Below are positions 36,869 through 46,336 of a DNA stretch of 64,000 bases, piece by piece; position 1 is the stretch's first letter; every line of letters begins with the position of its first letter. Under the pieces are notes generated by a model. The model searched no databases. It worked only from the letters and a program-made list of their open reading frames with translations, and was not told the DNA's origin. Position numbers and translations under genes: made by a program. Source of the stretch: Vogesella mureinivorans (GTDB lineage Bacteria > Pseudomonadota > Gammaproteobacteria > Burkholderiales > Chromobacteriaceae); the NCBI RefSeq assembly GCF_007644035.1, contig NZ_VMTV02000178.1:62001-126000 (forward strand), read 5' to 3'.

Positions 36869-37221
36869 GGCAGCCCTCCTTGGTACAGCCTTGCTGGTAT
36901 ACGCCACGGCCCAAGCTGTCGCCAGAAGCATTTAGGGCTTCGATAATTGTTTTTTCCACCGGTTTGCCCCCGCACCCGCCCGCCATGCCAGACACAAAGA
37001 CAGCGGGGAAAGATATGCCTGATGCACCGGCGGTAGCAGACGAAAACCGCGCATCCCATCTTCATAGCCAGCCGCAGCCCCCCTGCTTTGCTGATGCCGA
37101 CAGCCGGCATGATGTAGCCTGCAACCAGCTAGCCAAGGCACCGCGGCCAACACGCGGCGCGGTTTTTATCGTGACCCTGCAGCAAGGCACACTGCCGCTA
37201 GCTAAACAATGGAGCACACCC
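36869..37221. other. Spacer between the binding protein and amine oxidase genes
   Basis: These 353 bases separate divergent genes. An open frame runs through in phase with the amine oxidase, but it has no good start and its composition is not gene-like. A 9-base GCGGCCAAC copy is at 37143. No other feature is visible. Confidence 0.5.
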
Positions 37222-38568
37222 ATGCACAAGCGTACTTTCCTGCAGCTGGCCGCCCTGTCGCTGGCCAGCACCGCCCTGGCCACCCCGGCGGCGAAGCGCC
37301 AACGCATTGTGGTGGTGGGCGCCGGCATGGCTGGCCTGGCGGCAGCGCGGGCGCTACACGACGCCGGCCACCACGTTACCGTACTGGAAGCCCGCAGCCG
37401 CCTGGGCGGGCGGGTGTGGACCAGCCAGGCCTGGCCCGGCCTGCCGCTAGACCTGGGCGCGTCCTGGATACACGGCAGCCGTGGCAACCCGCTTACCCAG
37501 CTGGCCAGCACCGCCGGTGCTGCCACCTACCCCACCTATTACGAGCGCAGCGTGCTGTACGACAGCGATGGCGAAGAGGCCGATGCCACGCTGGAGCGCG
37601 AGCTGGCCGCCTGGCGCAGCCGCGTGGACAGCGCGGTACGCACCGCACAGCAGGCCCCCGCAGACCAGCCGCTACTGGCCGTGCTGCAACAGCAGCTAGG
37701 CTGGGCCAGGCTGTCGCCGCGCGAGCGCAGCCAGCTGCTGTTTGTATTGAATAGCGATATAGAACAGGAATACGCCGGTAGCGGCGAGCAGCTATCGGCA
37801 CACTGGTTTGACAGCGCCGAAGGCGGCAAGGGCGACGACAGGCTGTTTCCCGGCGGTTTTGGCCAGCTAATCACCTATCTGGCACGCGGGCTGTCCATCG
37901 AAACCGGGCAAGCAGTACAACGCGTGGACTGGCACGGCCAGGGCGTAACCGTGCACAGCGCCAGCCGGCACTGGGTGGCCGACCGCGTACTTCTGACCCT
38001 GCCACTGGGGGTGCTGCAGGCCGGTAGCGTGCAGTTTTCGCCCAGCCTGCCTGCGCCGCATCGCCAGGCGATACAGGCGCTGGGGGTGGGCGATTTCAAC
38101 AAATGCTATCTGCGCTTCGAGCGCGTGTTCTGGCCGCAGCAAGACTGGCTGGAATACCTGCCGCCGCTGGCAGAGCGCGGCCAGTGGGTAGAGTGGCTGA
38201 ACGTGCACGGGGCCAGCGGCCAACCCGTACTGCTGGGTTTTAATGCCGCGCAGTTTAGCCGCACGCTGGAAGGCTGGCCGGACCGAGCCATTGTCGACAG
38301 CGCCATGCTGCGCCTGCGCCTGCTATTCGGCGCGGACACGCCCGCCCCGATCGCCGCGCAGATCACCCGCTGGCGCAGCGACCCGTACGCCGGCGGCGCC
38401 TACTCGTTTAATGCCGTAGGCAGCACGCCCGCCATGCGCGACACCTTGGCCGCACCACTGGCAGGCAAGCTGTTTTTTGCCGGGGAAGCCACCTCGCGCC
38501 AGCACTTTGCCACCGTACACGGTGCCTATTTGTCCGGCCTGCGCGCCGCCCGCGAGATGGCGGGCTGA
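37222..38568 (+). CDS. Flavin-containing amine oxidase with export signal
   Basis: The protein has 448 residues. The first 20 form an export signal (HKRTFLQLAALSLASTALA) with a Lys-Arg pair that could be a variant twin-arginine motif, fitting a folded FAD protein. Next come the FAD fold VVVGAGMAGLAAARAL, the LGGRVWT segment and the C-terminal LFFAGEATS typical of monoamine/polyamine oxidases. It would oxidise amines to aldehydes with peroxide release in the periplasm. GGAG precedes the ATG at 37222. Substrate is unknown. Confidence 0.85.
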   Translation: MHKRTFLQLAALSLASTALATPAAKRQRIVVVGAGMAGLAAARALHDAGHHVTVLEARSRLGGRVWTSQAWPGLPLDLGASWIHGSRGNPLTQLASTAGAATYPTYYERSVLYDSDGEEADATLERELAAWRSRVDSAVRTAQQAPADQPLLAVLQQQLGWARLSPRERSQLLFVLNSDIEQEYAGSGEQLSAHWFDSAEGGKGDDRLFPGGFGQLITYLARGLSIETGQAVQRVDWHGQGVTVHSASRHWVADRVLLTLPLGVLQAGSVQFSPSLPAPHRQAIQALGVGDFNKCYLRFERVFWPQQDWLEYLPPLAERGQWVEWLNVHGASGQPVLLGFNAAQFSRTLEGWPDRAIVDSAMLRLRLLFGADTPAPIAAQITRWRSDPYAGGAYSFNAVGSTPAMRDTLAAPLAGKLFFAGEATSRQHFATVHGAYLSGLRAAREMAG

Positions 38569-38860
38569 CCAGACCCGCGCCAGCAGGTGCACGCCCCACG
38601 CCGGCGCAATCACCACCCACGGTGATGATGAAACCGTAGGCCAGTACCTTGCCACCACGCTGCTGCGCCACGAAAGACGGCTCGCCACGCGGCTGGTGGC
38701 AGCCCACCACCAGCCGCTTGGTGCCCATAAAAGCAGGACGGGGCTTGCGGCCAAAAGTCTCGCGGCGAAACGGCCGTGCCAGCGTGCTGATGAAATGGTT
38801 GCGATTGATCATGCCCAGCGCCTGGCCAGCCAGCCGGGCAGCCGGCCGTACATCGCGTTA
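38558..38860 (-). pseudogene. Possible broken small membrane-protein gene
   Basis: Leftward reading gives coding-like composition spread over more than one frame. One frame gives RNHFISTLARPFRRETFG, then LVVGCHQPRGEP and VLAYGFIIT; the continuation VVIAPAWGVHLLARVWSA is in a second frame. Joined, these resemble a basic protein with one membrane helix, broken by a frameshift. I do not recognise the family. It may equally be chance composition or a sequence error; support is weak. Confidence 0.25.
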
Positions 38861-38939
38861 AAACCGCGCCCAAGGTTGGCCGCAGCGCCGCCACCTGCTA
38901 CACTCCGCGCCTTGCCATATCAACCCACGCCAAGTCATT
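38569..38939. other. Spacer before the helicase gene
   Basis: Apart from the possible broken reading frame on the minus strand, it contains one exact GGTTGGCCGC copy at 38874. I see no intact gene or terminator. Confidence 0.4.
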
Positions 38940-40322
38940 GTGAACAAAGCCAAATTCAGCACCCTGCAACTGCCGCAAAACCTGCTTTCCAACCTCGATA
39001 GCCTGGGCTACACCAGCATGACCGCCATCCAGGCAGAAAGCCTGCCAGCCGTACTGGATGGCCGCGACGTGATCGCACAGGCCAAAACCGGCAGCGGCAA
39101 GACAGCAGCATTTGGCCTGGGTCTGCTCACCAATATCAACCCGCGCTGGTTTGCCATCCAGGCACTGGTACTGTGCCCCACACGCGAGCTGGCCGACCAG
39201 GTCGCGCAGGAAATCCGCCGCCTGGCGCGCTGCATCGACAATATCAAGGTCATCACCCTGTGCGGCGGTACGCCCATGGCGCCGCAACGCGCCTCGCTGG
39301 AACACGGTGCCCACATCGTGGTAGGCACCCCTGGCCGCCTGCAAGACCACCTGTCGCGTGGCACGCTGGAGCTGGCCGGCGTCAAAACCCTGGTACTGGA
39401 CGAAGCCGACCGCATGGTAGACATGGGCTTTATCGAAGAAATCGTCGGCATCGTGCGCGCCTGCCCGCGTAGCCGCCAGACGCTGATGTTCAGCGCCACC
39501 TACCCGGACAACATCCGCAAGCTGGCCGAACAGTTCATGAAGCAGCCGCACATGGTGAAAGTAGAAGCCCTGCACGACGCCGGCCAGATCGAGCAATGGT
39601 GGTACGAGATCGACCCGGACCAGCGCCTGGACATCGTCGCCCGCGTGCTGCACAGCGTGCGGCCAACCTCTGCCCTGGCCTTCTGCAATACCAAACAGCG
39701 CTGTAAAGAGCTGGTGGCCGAGCTGCAACAAGCCGGCTTTAGCGCCGAAGCGCTGTACGGCGAGCTGGAACAGCGCGACCGTGACCAGATTCTGGCGCGC
39801 TTTGCCGGCAAGACCATCACCGCGCTGGTGGCTACCGACGTGGCCGCCCGTGGCCTGGACATCAAGGACCTGGACCTGGTGATCAACGTGGACGTGGCGC
39901 ACGACCCGGAAGTACACATCCACCGTATCGGCCGTACCGGCCGTGGCGACAAGCACGGCCTGGCACTGACGCTGGTCAGCCCGAGCGACGCGCGCCGCGC
40001 CGCCAGCATCGAGGAATACCAGAAAGCCGACCTGGCCTGGGAAGAGCTGGCCGACCTGAAGCCGGCCCCTGGCGGCCCGCTGCAGCCACCGATGGTGATG
40101 CTGGAAATTGCCGGCGGCAAACGCGAAAAGCTGCGCCCGGGCGACATTCTGGGCGCGCTTACCGGCGAAGGCGGCGTGGATGGCAAACAGGTGGGCAAGA
40201 TCACCGTGTTCGAGTTCAACACCTTTGTGGCGCTGGATCGCCACATTGCCCAGCAGGCTTTCGAGCGCCTGAGCGCAGGCAAGATCAAGGCCAAGAGCTA
40301 CAAGATGCGTTTTGTGGAATAA
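38940..40322 (+). CDS. dbpA: DEAD-box RNA helicase DbpA-like
   Basis: The protein has 460 residues. Helicase motifs in order: AQAKTGSGKT (Walker A), PTRELA, GTPGR, VLDEADRM (DEAD), SAT, ATDVAARGLD and HRIGRTGR. The last 75 residues form the RNA-binding domain that directs DbpA to 23S rRNA helix 92, so a role in 50S subunit assembly is likely. The start is a GTG at 38940 (VNKAKFSTL). A strong terminator follows. An exact GCGGCCAACC copy at 39659 encodes Arg-Pro-Thr. Confidence 0.9.
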   Translation: MNKAKFSTLQLPQNLLSNLDSLGYTSMTAIQAESLPAVLDGRDVIAQAKTGSGKTAAFGLGLLTNINPRWFAIQALVLCPTRELADQVAQEIRRLARCIDNIKVITLCGGTPMAPQRASLEHGAHIVVGTPGRLQDHLSRGTLELAGVKTLVLDEADRMVDMGFIEEIVGIVRACPRSRQTLMFSATYPDNIRKLAEQFMKQPHMVKVEALHDAGQIEQWWYEIDPDQRLDIVARVLHSVRPTSALAFCNTKQRCKELVAELQQAGFSAEALYGELEQRDRDQILARFAGKTITALVATDVAARGLDIKDLDLVINVDVAHDPEVHIHRIGRTGRGDKHGLALTLVSPSDARRAASIEEYQKADLAWEELADLKPAPGGPLQPPMVMLEIAGGKREKLRPGDILGALTGEGGVDGKQVGKITVFEFNTFVALDRHIAQQAFERLSAGKIKAKSYKMRFVE

Positions 40323-40344
40323 GCCGGCCTGGTAAGGCATGGCA

Positions 40345-40373
40345 CAAAAAAACCGGCCTCTGGCCGGTTTTTT
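40345..40373. terminator. Bidirectional terminator between dbpA and YitT gene
   Basis: AACCGGCC at 40351-40358 and GGCCGGTT at 40362-40369 form a stem with A and T runs on both sides. Confidence 0.9.
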
Positions 40374-40390
40374 CATGGGTAGCGCGCAAC

Positions 40391-41026
40391 TCAGGTGCCG
40401 ATATAACGATCCGGCCGGTGGTTCATGGCAATCACCATATTCAGCGCCGCCGCCCCCAGAATGGAACCCAGCAACGCCGGCACGCTGACCAGAAACAGCG
40501 ACGCCAGCAGGATGACCATATCCACCCCCAGCTGCAGCTTGCCGGCACGGATGCCGTAACGGTCCTGCAGGAACAGCGCCAGAATGTTCACCCCGCCCAG
40601 GCTGGCCTTATGGCGAAACAGCGCAATAAAACCCATGCCCATCATCAGGCCGCCAATCAGCCCGCTGTAAAACGGGTTCAGCCCGCCAAAATGGGCAAAC
40701 TGGCCATGCAGGCTGGTAAACACCGATAGCAGGCTCACCGCCACAAAGGTCTTCAGCGTAAACAGCCAGCCCATGCGTTTGACTGCCAGCCAGTAAAACG
40801 GCAGGTTGATCAGCGAAAACGCCACGCCAAACGGCACGCCGGTCTGGTAGTGCAGCAGAAAAGCCAGCCCCGCGGTGCTGCCGGTCAGCAGGCCGGCACT
40901 CTTGAACATGGCCACGCCAAAGGAAATCAGCAGCGTGCCCACCACAATGGCCAGCGCATCTTCCAGCCAGGTATGGCTGAGCTGATCGTCGTTATGGGGT
41001 GTCAGGGTGGTAGCAGTGGCACTCAT
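40391..41026 (-). CDS. YitT family membrane protein, copy 1
   Basis: The protein has 211 residues with five or six membrane helices. It matches the YitT/DUF161 family: LEDALAIVVGTLLISFGVAM, FRHKASLGGVNILALFLQ. The function of the family is not firmly known. I chose the ATG at 41026 (MSATATTL). A clearly related copy lies 190 bases upstream on the same strand; they share motif order, length and the C-terminal HRPDRYI, so they arose by tandem duplication. Confidence 0.82.
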   Translation of the reverse strand: MSATATTLTPHNDDQLSHTWLEDALAIVVGTLLISFGVAMFKSAGLLTGSTAGLAFLLHYQTGVPFGVAFSLINLPFYWLAVKRMGWLFTLKTFVAVSLLSVFTSLHGQFAHFGGLNPFYSGLIGGLMMGMGFIALFRHKASLGGVNILALFLQDRYGIRAGKLQLGVDMVILLASLFLVSVPALLGSILGAAALNMVIAMNHRPDRYIGT

Positions 41027-41218
41027 GTCGGGCTTTCTATTGCGTTGCAACAATTTTGCCATTTTATCAATACTGCCAATTATCGCAATGAACAAACACT
41101 AACTTATCGCCAAAGCAAAAACATTGGCAACAACATTGCGCCAATATCAAAACAGGCGCTTGCAACACGCATTGATGGCATGACAAGCAAGCGCGGCCGC
41201 AATATTTCACCCCACGCG

Positions 41219-41857
41219 TCAAGACTGGGCAATGTAGCGGTCGGGCCGGTGGTAAAAACCGATCACCAGGCTCATGGCCGCCGCGCCGATCAGGGACCCC
41301 AGCAGCTGCGGCCAACCTGCTACCAGCAGCGCGCTGGCCATCACCAGCAGGTCAAAACCGAACTGCAGCTTGCCCGCACGCAGGCCATAACGCTGCTGCA
41401 CGTATAGCGCCAGGATGTTCACCCCGCCCACGCTGGCCTTGTGGCGAAACAGCGCAATCACGCCCATGCCGATCAGCAAGCCCCCCAGCAGGCCGGTGTA
41501 ATACGGGTTAAGCGCCCCGGCAAACGGAAACAGCGTGCGGTGCAGGCTGGAAAACAGCGACACCAGCGCCACCGCCACAAAGGTGCGCAGCGTGAAGGCA
41601 CGCCCCATATGGCGCAGCGCCAGCCAGTAAAACGGCAGGTTGATCAGGAAAAACAGCCAGGCAAACGAGGCACCGCTGTAGTAATGCAGCAGGAACGCCA
41701 CGCCGGCGGTGCCACCGGTCAGCAGGCCGGCCTGCGCGAACATGGCCATGCCCAGGCCGATGAAGGAGGTACCAATCAGGAATGCCAGCAGGTCTTCTGG
41801 CCAGGTATGTGCCAGCGGATTGTGTCCGCCATTCAGGCACTTGCTTTCGCTAGTCAT
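41219..41857 (-). CDS. YitT family membrane protein, copy 2
   Basis: The protein has 212 residues, paralogous to the neighbour at 40391-41026 (for example FRHKASVGGVNILALYVQ and YHRPDRYIA). It is an integral membrane protein of unknown function. I chose the ATG at 41857 (MTSESKC); the upstream extension is not shared with copy 1. An exact GCGGCCAACC copy is at 41308. The spacer to copy 1 is AT-rich, so each may have its own promoter. Confidence 0.82.
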   Translation of the reverse strand: MTSESKCLNGGHNPLAHTWPEDLLAFLIGTSFIGLGMAMFAQAGLLTGGTAGVAFLLHYYSGASFAWLFFLINLPFYWLALRHMGRAFTLRTFVAVALVSLFSSLHRTLFPFAGALNPYYTGLLGGLLIGMGVIALFRHKASVGGVNILALYVQQRYGLRAGKLQFGFDLLVMASALLVAGWPQLLGSLIGAAAMSLVIGFYHRPDRYIAQS

Positions 41858-41988
41858 GTGCTTACCGTGGTGGTGTATCGGGACAAAGCCGCCAGGCTTG
41901 CCGGGTAGGCAGGCTGGCGCATGTTTCGATAAGCAACAAGCTTGCCAGCGCATAGCGCCGCGCTGGGGTGGCGGCACGGCGCAAACGC

Positions 41989-42018
41989 ACAAGGCCCCGC
42001 CGGGCAGCGGGGCCTTGT
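41989..42018 (-). terminator. Hairpin after the homocysteine methyltransferase gene
   Basis: ACAAGGCCCCGC at 41989-42000 pairs with GCGGGGCCTTGT at 42007-42018. The sequence is close to the hairpins at 15466 and 19138, though the T-run is weak. Confidence 0.65.
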
Positions 42019-42049
42019 CGCATACATGAAAACAACGGTACGGGCAGAC

Positions 42050-42997
42050 CTAGCGGGCAACCGGGCGCAGCCAGGCGCTTAGCGCGCGGATGTCTTCAGG
42101 CGTGGTGCGGCAGCAGCCGCCAATGCAGGCGGCACCGGCGGCGCGCCACTGGCGGGCAGCGTCGGCAAAGGCGCCAGGATCGCTGCTGCCGTGCCAGGTT
42201 TTGGTGGTGGCGTCGTAGCTTTCGCCCGAGTTGGGGTAAGTCAGCAGGCGCTTGCCCGAAACCCGTGCCGCCTCGCCCAATAATGGTGCAATGTGGCGCG
42301 GCGCGGTGCAGTTCACGCCCACCGCCACTATTTGCGGGAAGTCGGCCAGCGCGGCTACCGCATCGGCCAGCGGGGTGCCGTCGCTCAGCTTGGCTGCATC
42401 GCGGCACGAAAAACTGACCCAGGCGCGCGCGTCGGGGAACTCGTCACGCAGCAGCGTGGCCAGCGCCAGCGCTTCTTCGGCGCAGGGGAAGGTCTCGCCG
42501 GCCAGCAGGTCGGGGCCAGCAGCCAACAGGGCGGCAATACGCGGGCGGTGGAAATCCATCAGCTGCTGCACGCTCAGGCCGTAGCCGCCACGGTATTCGG
42601 AACCGTCGGCCAGCATGGCACCGTACGGGCCCACCGAGGCGGCTACCAGCGGCGGCTGGCGGCCGGCCAGGTTGGCCGCATCGGCACAAAACGCATCGCG
42701 CGCTTCTTGCGCCAGGCGTACCGACTGCTGCATCAGCGCTACGGCCTGCTCGTGGCCAATGCCGCGCTGGGCAAAGCCTTCAAAGCTGGCCTGATAGCTG
42801 GCGGTGGTGGCTACGTCGGCACCGGCGGCGTAGTAGTCGTAATGTACCTGGCGGATCAGCTCGGGCGCTTCCAGCAGCACACGCGCCGACCACAGCGCGT
42901 CGTTCAGGTTGCAGCCACGGCGCTCCAGCTCGGACGCCATGGCGCCATCCAGAATGATCACATCATTAATAGCCACTGCGGCCAACGGGTCTTGCAT
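42050..42997 (-). CDS. mmuM: Homocysteine S-methyltransferase
   Basis: The protein has 315 residues and methylates homocysteine to methionine using S-methylmethionine or SAM. LDGAMASELERRG opens the barrel. The zinc ligands are in VNCTAPRH and the GGCCRTTPEDI pair near the end, as in all members. GAGG precedes the ATG at 42997. No S-methylmethionine permease gene (mmuP) is adjacent. A hairpin at 43017-43040 lies in its leader. Confidence 0.9.
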   Translation of the reverse strand: MQDPLAAVAINDVIILDGAMASELERRGCNLNDALWSARVLLEAPELIRQVHYDYYAAGADVATTASYQASFEGFAQRGIGHEQAVALMQQSVRLAQEARDAFCADAANLAGRQPPLVAASVGPYGAMLADGSEYRGGYGLSVQQLMDFHRPRIAALLAAGPDLLAGETFPCAEEALALATLLRDEFPDARAWVSFSCRDAAKLSDGTPLADAVAALADFPQIVAVGVNCTAPRHIAPLLGEAARVSGKRLLTYPNSGESYDATTKTWHGSSDPGAFADAARQWRAAGAACIGGCCRTTPEDIRALSAWLRPVAR

Positions 42998-43016
42998 AGC
43001 TGCCTCTACATGCGAA

Positions 43017-43040
43017 GCGAGCCCGGCTAAGGGGGCTCGC
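43017..43040 (-). promoter_or_regulatory. Hairpin in the mmuM leader
   Basis: GCGAGCCC at 43017-43024 pairs with GGGCTCGC at 43033-43040. There is no T-run after it. It lies 20 bases before the mmuM start and could affect its translation; I recognise no known riboswitch. Confidence 0.35.
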
Positions 43041-43051
43041 GTGTTTGAAAT

Positions 43052-43080
43052 AAACCCTGCTTGCAAGGCAAACAGGGTTT
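43052..43080 (-). terminator. Terminator after the chemoreceptor gene
   Basis: AAACCCTG at 43052-43059 pairs with CAGGGTTT at 43073-43080; leftward ATTTCAAA follows. The loop can pair further. Confidence 0.7.
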
Positions 43081-43137
43081 GTCTGGTTGCGGGCAGGCTG
43101 CCAATAAGCCAGGCCGGCTTGCTGGCAGCCACCACGA

Positions 43138-45006
43138 TTACAGGCGGAACCGGGCTACCAGGGCTTTCAGTTCATCGCCACGGGAAGCCAGCACATTGAT
43201 GGTGGCCAGGGCTTCTTGCAGGCTGGTATCGGTTTGCTGCGCCATCACGTTCACACGCTCGGCACTGCGCGCCATTTCGTTGGTGGCCACGCCCTGCTCG
43301 GCGGTGGACGAGGTGATTTCGCTCATGCGCGAGGAGATTTCCTCGGCGCTGTGCTTGATCTCTTCTACCTTGCTGGCCGCTTCACGCGACAGGGTCACGC
43401 CGGAGCTCACTTTCTCGTTGGTGACATCGGCGTGAGTAATGGCCTCGCCGGTGCGGCGGATCACGGTGTCGATCATCTCGGCGATCTGCACGGTGGCGGT
43501 GGCGGTACGCTCGGCCAGCTTGCGCACTTCGTCGGCTACCACGGCAAAGCCGCGGCCGCTTTCGCCGGCACGGGCTGCCTCGATGGCGGCGTTCAGCGCC
43601 AGCAGGTTGGTCTGGTCGGCAATATCGCGAATCACGCCCACAATGCCCTTGATCTGCTCGGACTGGCCAGACAGGCTGCCCATTACGCCATGCAGCGACG
43701 ATACCGCATGCAGGATGGACTGCACCTCGCGCTCTACTTCGGTCATGGCGTGGTGGCTTTCCACCGAGTTGCTGCGCGAACGCGATACCAGCGCCTCGGT
43801 TTCACCCACGTGGTCGGCAATGTGGTTAATGCTGACGGTGATTTCCTCGATGGTGGCGGCGGTAGCCGACAGCTCGCTGGACTGCACGCGCGAATCCTGG
43901 GCGATCTGCTCGGCCACGCGGTTCAGGTCGGCCGCATCGCGTGCCAGTGCATCCGATTCGTCACGCACGGTGATGAACATCTCGCGCAGCTTGGCCACAA
44001 ACTGGTTGAATGCTTCGGCGATCTGGCCGACTTCGTCACGGTTGCCTACCGGCAGGGTTTTGGTGAGGTCACCCTGGCCGCTGGCCACTTCGGCCATGGC
44101 TTTATGCAGCACATTCAGCGGCGCCAGCATTTTGGCTACACCGGCGTAAGCCAGGACACCTGCCAGCAGCAGTGCCGCTATCGCCAGACCAGCCATCACG
44201 GTCAGCAGCTGTTTTACCGGGGCCAGTGCGGCCGCTTTTGGCACCACGACACCAAACAGCCAGCTGGTTTTCGGCACAGGGTACAGGGCTACCAGGCTGG
44301 TGGCATCGTCTACCGATACTTCCTGAATCTGGCCATCTTTGCCCAGCGCGCCCAGGTCAAAGCCCGGCATCACTTCGCCGATTTTCTTCAGGCCGGAATC
44401 TTTTTGCGGGTGGGCAATCACGTCGCCTTCGGCGGTGACCAGGAAGGCAAAGCCATCACCGGGCAGCTTGGCCGCGGTGACTTCTTGCACTACGCGTGCC
44501 AGGGTCACGTCACCACCGGCTACGGCCACCAGCTGGCCGCCGTCTTTACGTGCCTGGGCAAAGGTGATGATGGGGCGCTTGGTGGCAGCATCGATATACG
44601 GTGGCGAGGCGATGGGGCCGGCGGCATCCTTGGCAGCCACATACCACGGGCGGCCGGTAGGATCGTAGCCCGGCGGCACCGGGGCGGCACCGGTAAACTG
44701 GGTCATGGTTTTATCCGGCTGGCCCACGTACATGTCGTCGAAGCCACCGGCGTCACGGGCTTGGTCCAGCATGGGCTTCAGCTCGCCGGTGCCAAAACGC
44801 GGCAGCACCGAACCCACGATTTTCTGGCGGCTATCCACCCATTCGCTGACAAAGCTCACTTTGTTGTCAGCCGCCATCTTGATTTCGTTCTGGATTTCCT
44901 GCTCCAGAGCCGAGCTCATTTTCAAGTACGCCACGGTACAGAACACCACCGACAAGGTAGTGAGTACCAGCAGGACAAAGATCATCAAGCGCGTGCGTAG
45001 TGTCAT
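43138..45006 (-). CDS. Methyl-accepting chemotaxis protein with dCache sensor
   Basis: The protein has 622 residues. One membrane helix at about 6-28 and a second at about 275-300 enclose a double-Cache-type periplasmic sensor domain containing [12 protein letters not shown], a motif frequent in amino-acid-binding Cache domains. A HAMP segment and the long coiled-coil signalling domain follow, with the conserved hairpin tip [21 protein letters not shown] chose the ATG at 45006 ([10 protein letters not shown]). Ligand unknown; amino acids are likely from the Cache motif. Confidence 0.92.
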   Translation of the reverse strand: MTLRTRLMIFVLLVLTTLSVVFCTVAYLKMSSALEQEIQNEIKMAADNKVSFVSEWVDSRQKIVGSVLPRFGTGELKPMLDQARDAGGFDDMYVGQPDKTMTQFTGAAPVPPGYDPTGRPWYVAAKDAAGPIASPPYIDAATKRPIITFAQARKDGGQLVAVAGGDVTLARVVQEVTAAKLPGDGFAFLVTAEGDVIAHPQKDSGLKKIGEVMPGFDLGALGKDGQIQEVSVDDATSLVALYPVPKTSWLFGVVVPKAAALAPVKQLLTVMAGLAIAALLLAGVLAYAGVAKMLAPLNVLHKAMAEVASGQGDLTKTLPVGNRDEVGQIAEAFNQFVAKLREMFITVRDESDALARDAADLNRVAEQIAQDSRVQSSELSATAATIEEITVSINHIADHVGETEALVSRSRSNSVESHHAMTEVEREVQSILHAVSSLHGVMGSLSGQSEQIKGIVGVIRDIADQTNLLALNAAIEAARAGESGRGFAVVADEVRKLAERTATATVQIAEMIDTVIRRTGEAITHADVTNEKVSSGVTLSREAASKVEEIKHSAEEISSRMSEITSSTAEQGVATNEMARSAERVNVMAQQTDTSLQEALATINVLASRGDELKALVARFRL

Positions 45007-45350
45007 GATTCGAGCTTCCCCTGAATGTCTATTGATATGTTTTTTCGGACAGCGGGATGGTACTACCAAGCACGCCAGCCAGATTCCCCAAGCAGCACAA
45101 AACAACTTGCATACAAAATACTGTTGAAATGGCACGTAATCATGCCCTTCAGGGCCGCATAAAAAACGTTTCCGCCCCACTTGTAAGCTTTTTTATAGAA
45201 TTTATGCGCCAGCAGGCCGGTTTTGACCATAGATATCTTTAAATTTGGTCACACCCTTTTGTTTGTTAGCCAAACATTGCAATACATACAAGTTTTTTTA
45301 CGTGCTCATTAAATGCACATGTCAATTAATGCACAATAAACAGTCAATCG
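45007..45350. other. AT-rich spacer, no gene
   Basis: It contains the chemoreceptor promoter region and the end of the LysR unit. I did not find a convincing sigma-28 promoter, a terminator or an RNA gene. Confidence 0.45.
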
Positions 45351-46232
45351 CTAGTGCATGGATTGTTGCAATAAAGCAATAGCGTGCCGCACCTTGGCCG
45401 GCAGCACGTCACGGCGCGGCGTCACGGCGTACACCGGCAACACCGGCGCCTGCCAGTCTGGCAGCACCTGCAGCAGCACGCCGGCCTGCAATTCGGCACG
45501 TACCTCGGGCGCCGGCTGCATGGCAATGCCCAGGCCACCCAGCGCAAACGCCCGCGCCGACAGCATGCTGTTACTGGCAATACGGCTGCGCAGGCGTAGC
45601 ACCTCTATCTCGTCCTCCCGCTGCAAGCGCAGCGGCGACAACCCGTGCTCTTGCTCCAGCCCTATCCAGTCGTGCTGGTATAGCTGGCCAGGCTGCTGGG
45701 GCATACCACGCGCCGCCAGGTACGCCGGGGACGCCACCAGCACAAAAGGCCAGTCGGCAAGATGGCGGGCCACCAGCGTGGAGTCGGGCTGGTTACCGGC
45801 GCGCAGCGCCAGGTCGATACGGTGCTGCACCAGGTCGATCATTTCGTCCTGAAAAAACAGCCGCAGGCTCAGGCCAGGGTTGGCCGCCAGCAGCGGTGCC
45901 AGCGCCTGCCCCAACACACCACTGGCAAAGCCGCTGGGCGCGGCAATGCGCAGCTCGCCCACCGGCTCGTCGCGCAGCGCGGCCATCTGTACGCTGGCCT
46001 GGCTGGCTGCGGCCAACATGGCGGCGCAGCTGCGGTAAAACACGCTGCCCGCCTCGGTGAGCGTGAGTTTGCGGGTGGTCCGGTGCAGCAGCGCTACCTG
46101 GTGCTGCTGCTCCAGCCGCTTGATGTGCTGGCTCACGGCCGACGCCGTCATGCCCAGCGTGCGCCCGGCAGCGTTCATGGAGCCGTGTTCGATCACGGCG
46201 GCAAATACGGCCATGCTGCGTAGCTCGTCCAT
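45351..46232 (-). CDS. LysR-family transcriptional regulator
   Basis: The protein has 293 residues with the N-terminal helix-turn-helix GSMNAAGRTLGMTASAVSQH and a standard substrate-binding domain. The ATG at 46232 has GAGG 7 bases upstream; a TTG two codons earlier is also open but less well placed. It is divergent from the Rossmann reductase gene at 46337, its likely target. Effector unknown. Confidence 0.87.
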   Translation of the reverse strand: MDELRSMAVFAAVIEHGSMNAAGRTLGMTASAVSQHIKRLEQQHQVALLHRTTRKLTLTEAGSVFYRSCAAMLAAASQASVQMAALRDEPVGELRIAAPSGFASGVLGQALAPLLAANPGLSLRLFFQDEMIDLVQHRIDLALRAGNQPDSTLVARHLADWPFVLVASPAYLAARGMPQQPGQLYQHDWIGLEQEHGLSPLRLQREDEIEVLRLRSRIASNSMLSARAFALGGLGIAMQPAPEVRAELQAGVLLQVLPDWQAPVLPVYAVTPRRDVLPAKVRHAIALLQQSMH

Positions 46233-46336
46233 TACCAACCTCAGCTTAACAATGATTGAATTTCAAAGCGGATTATCAGCCGAAACCGCGTGATCTACCA
46301 TGCAGTCATTCCCTCCCCCACCCGAAAGGACACAGC

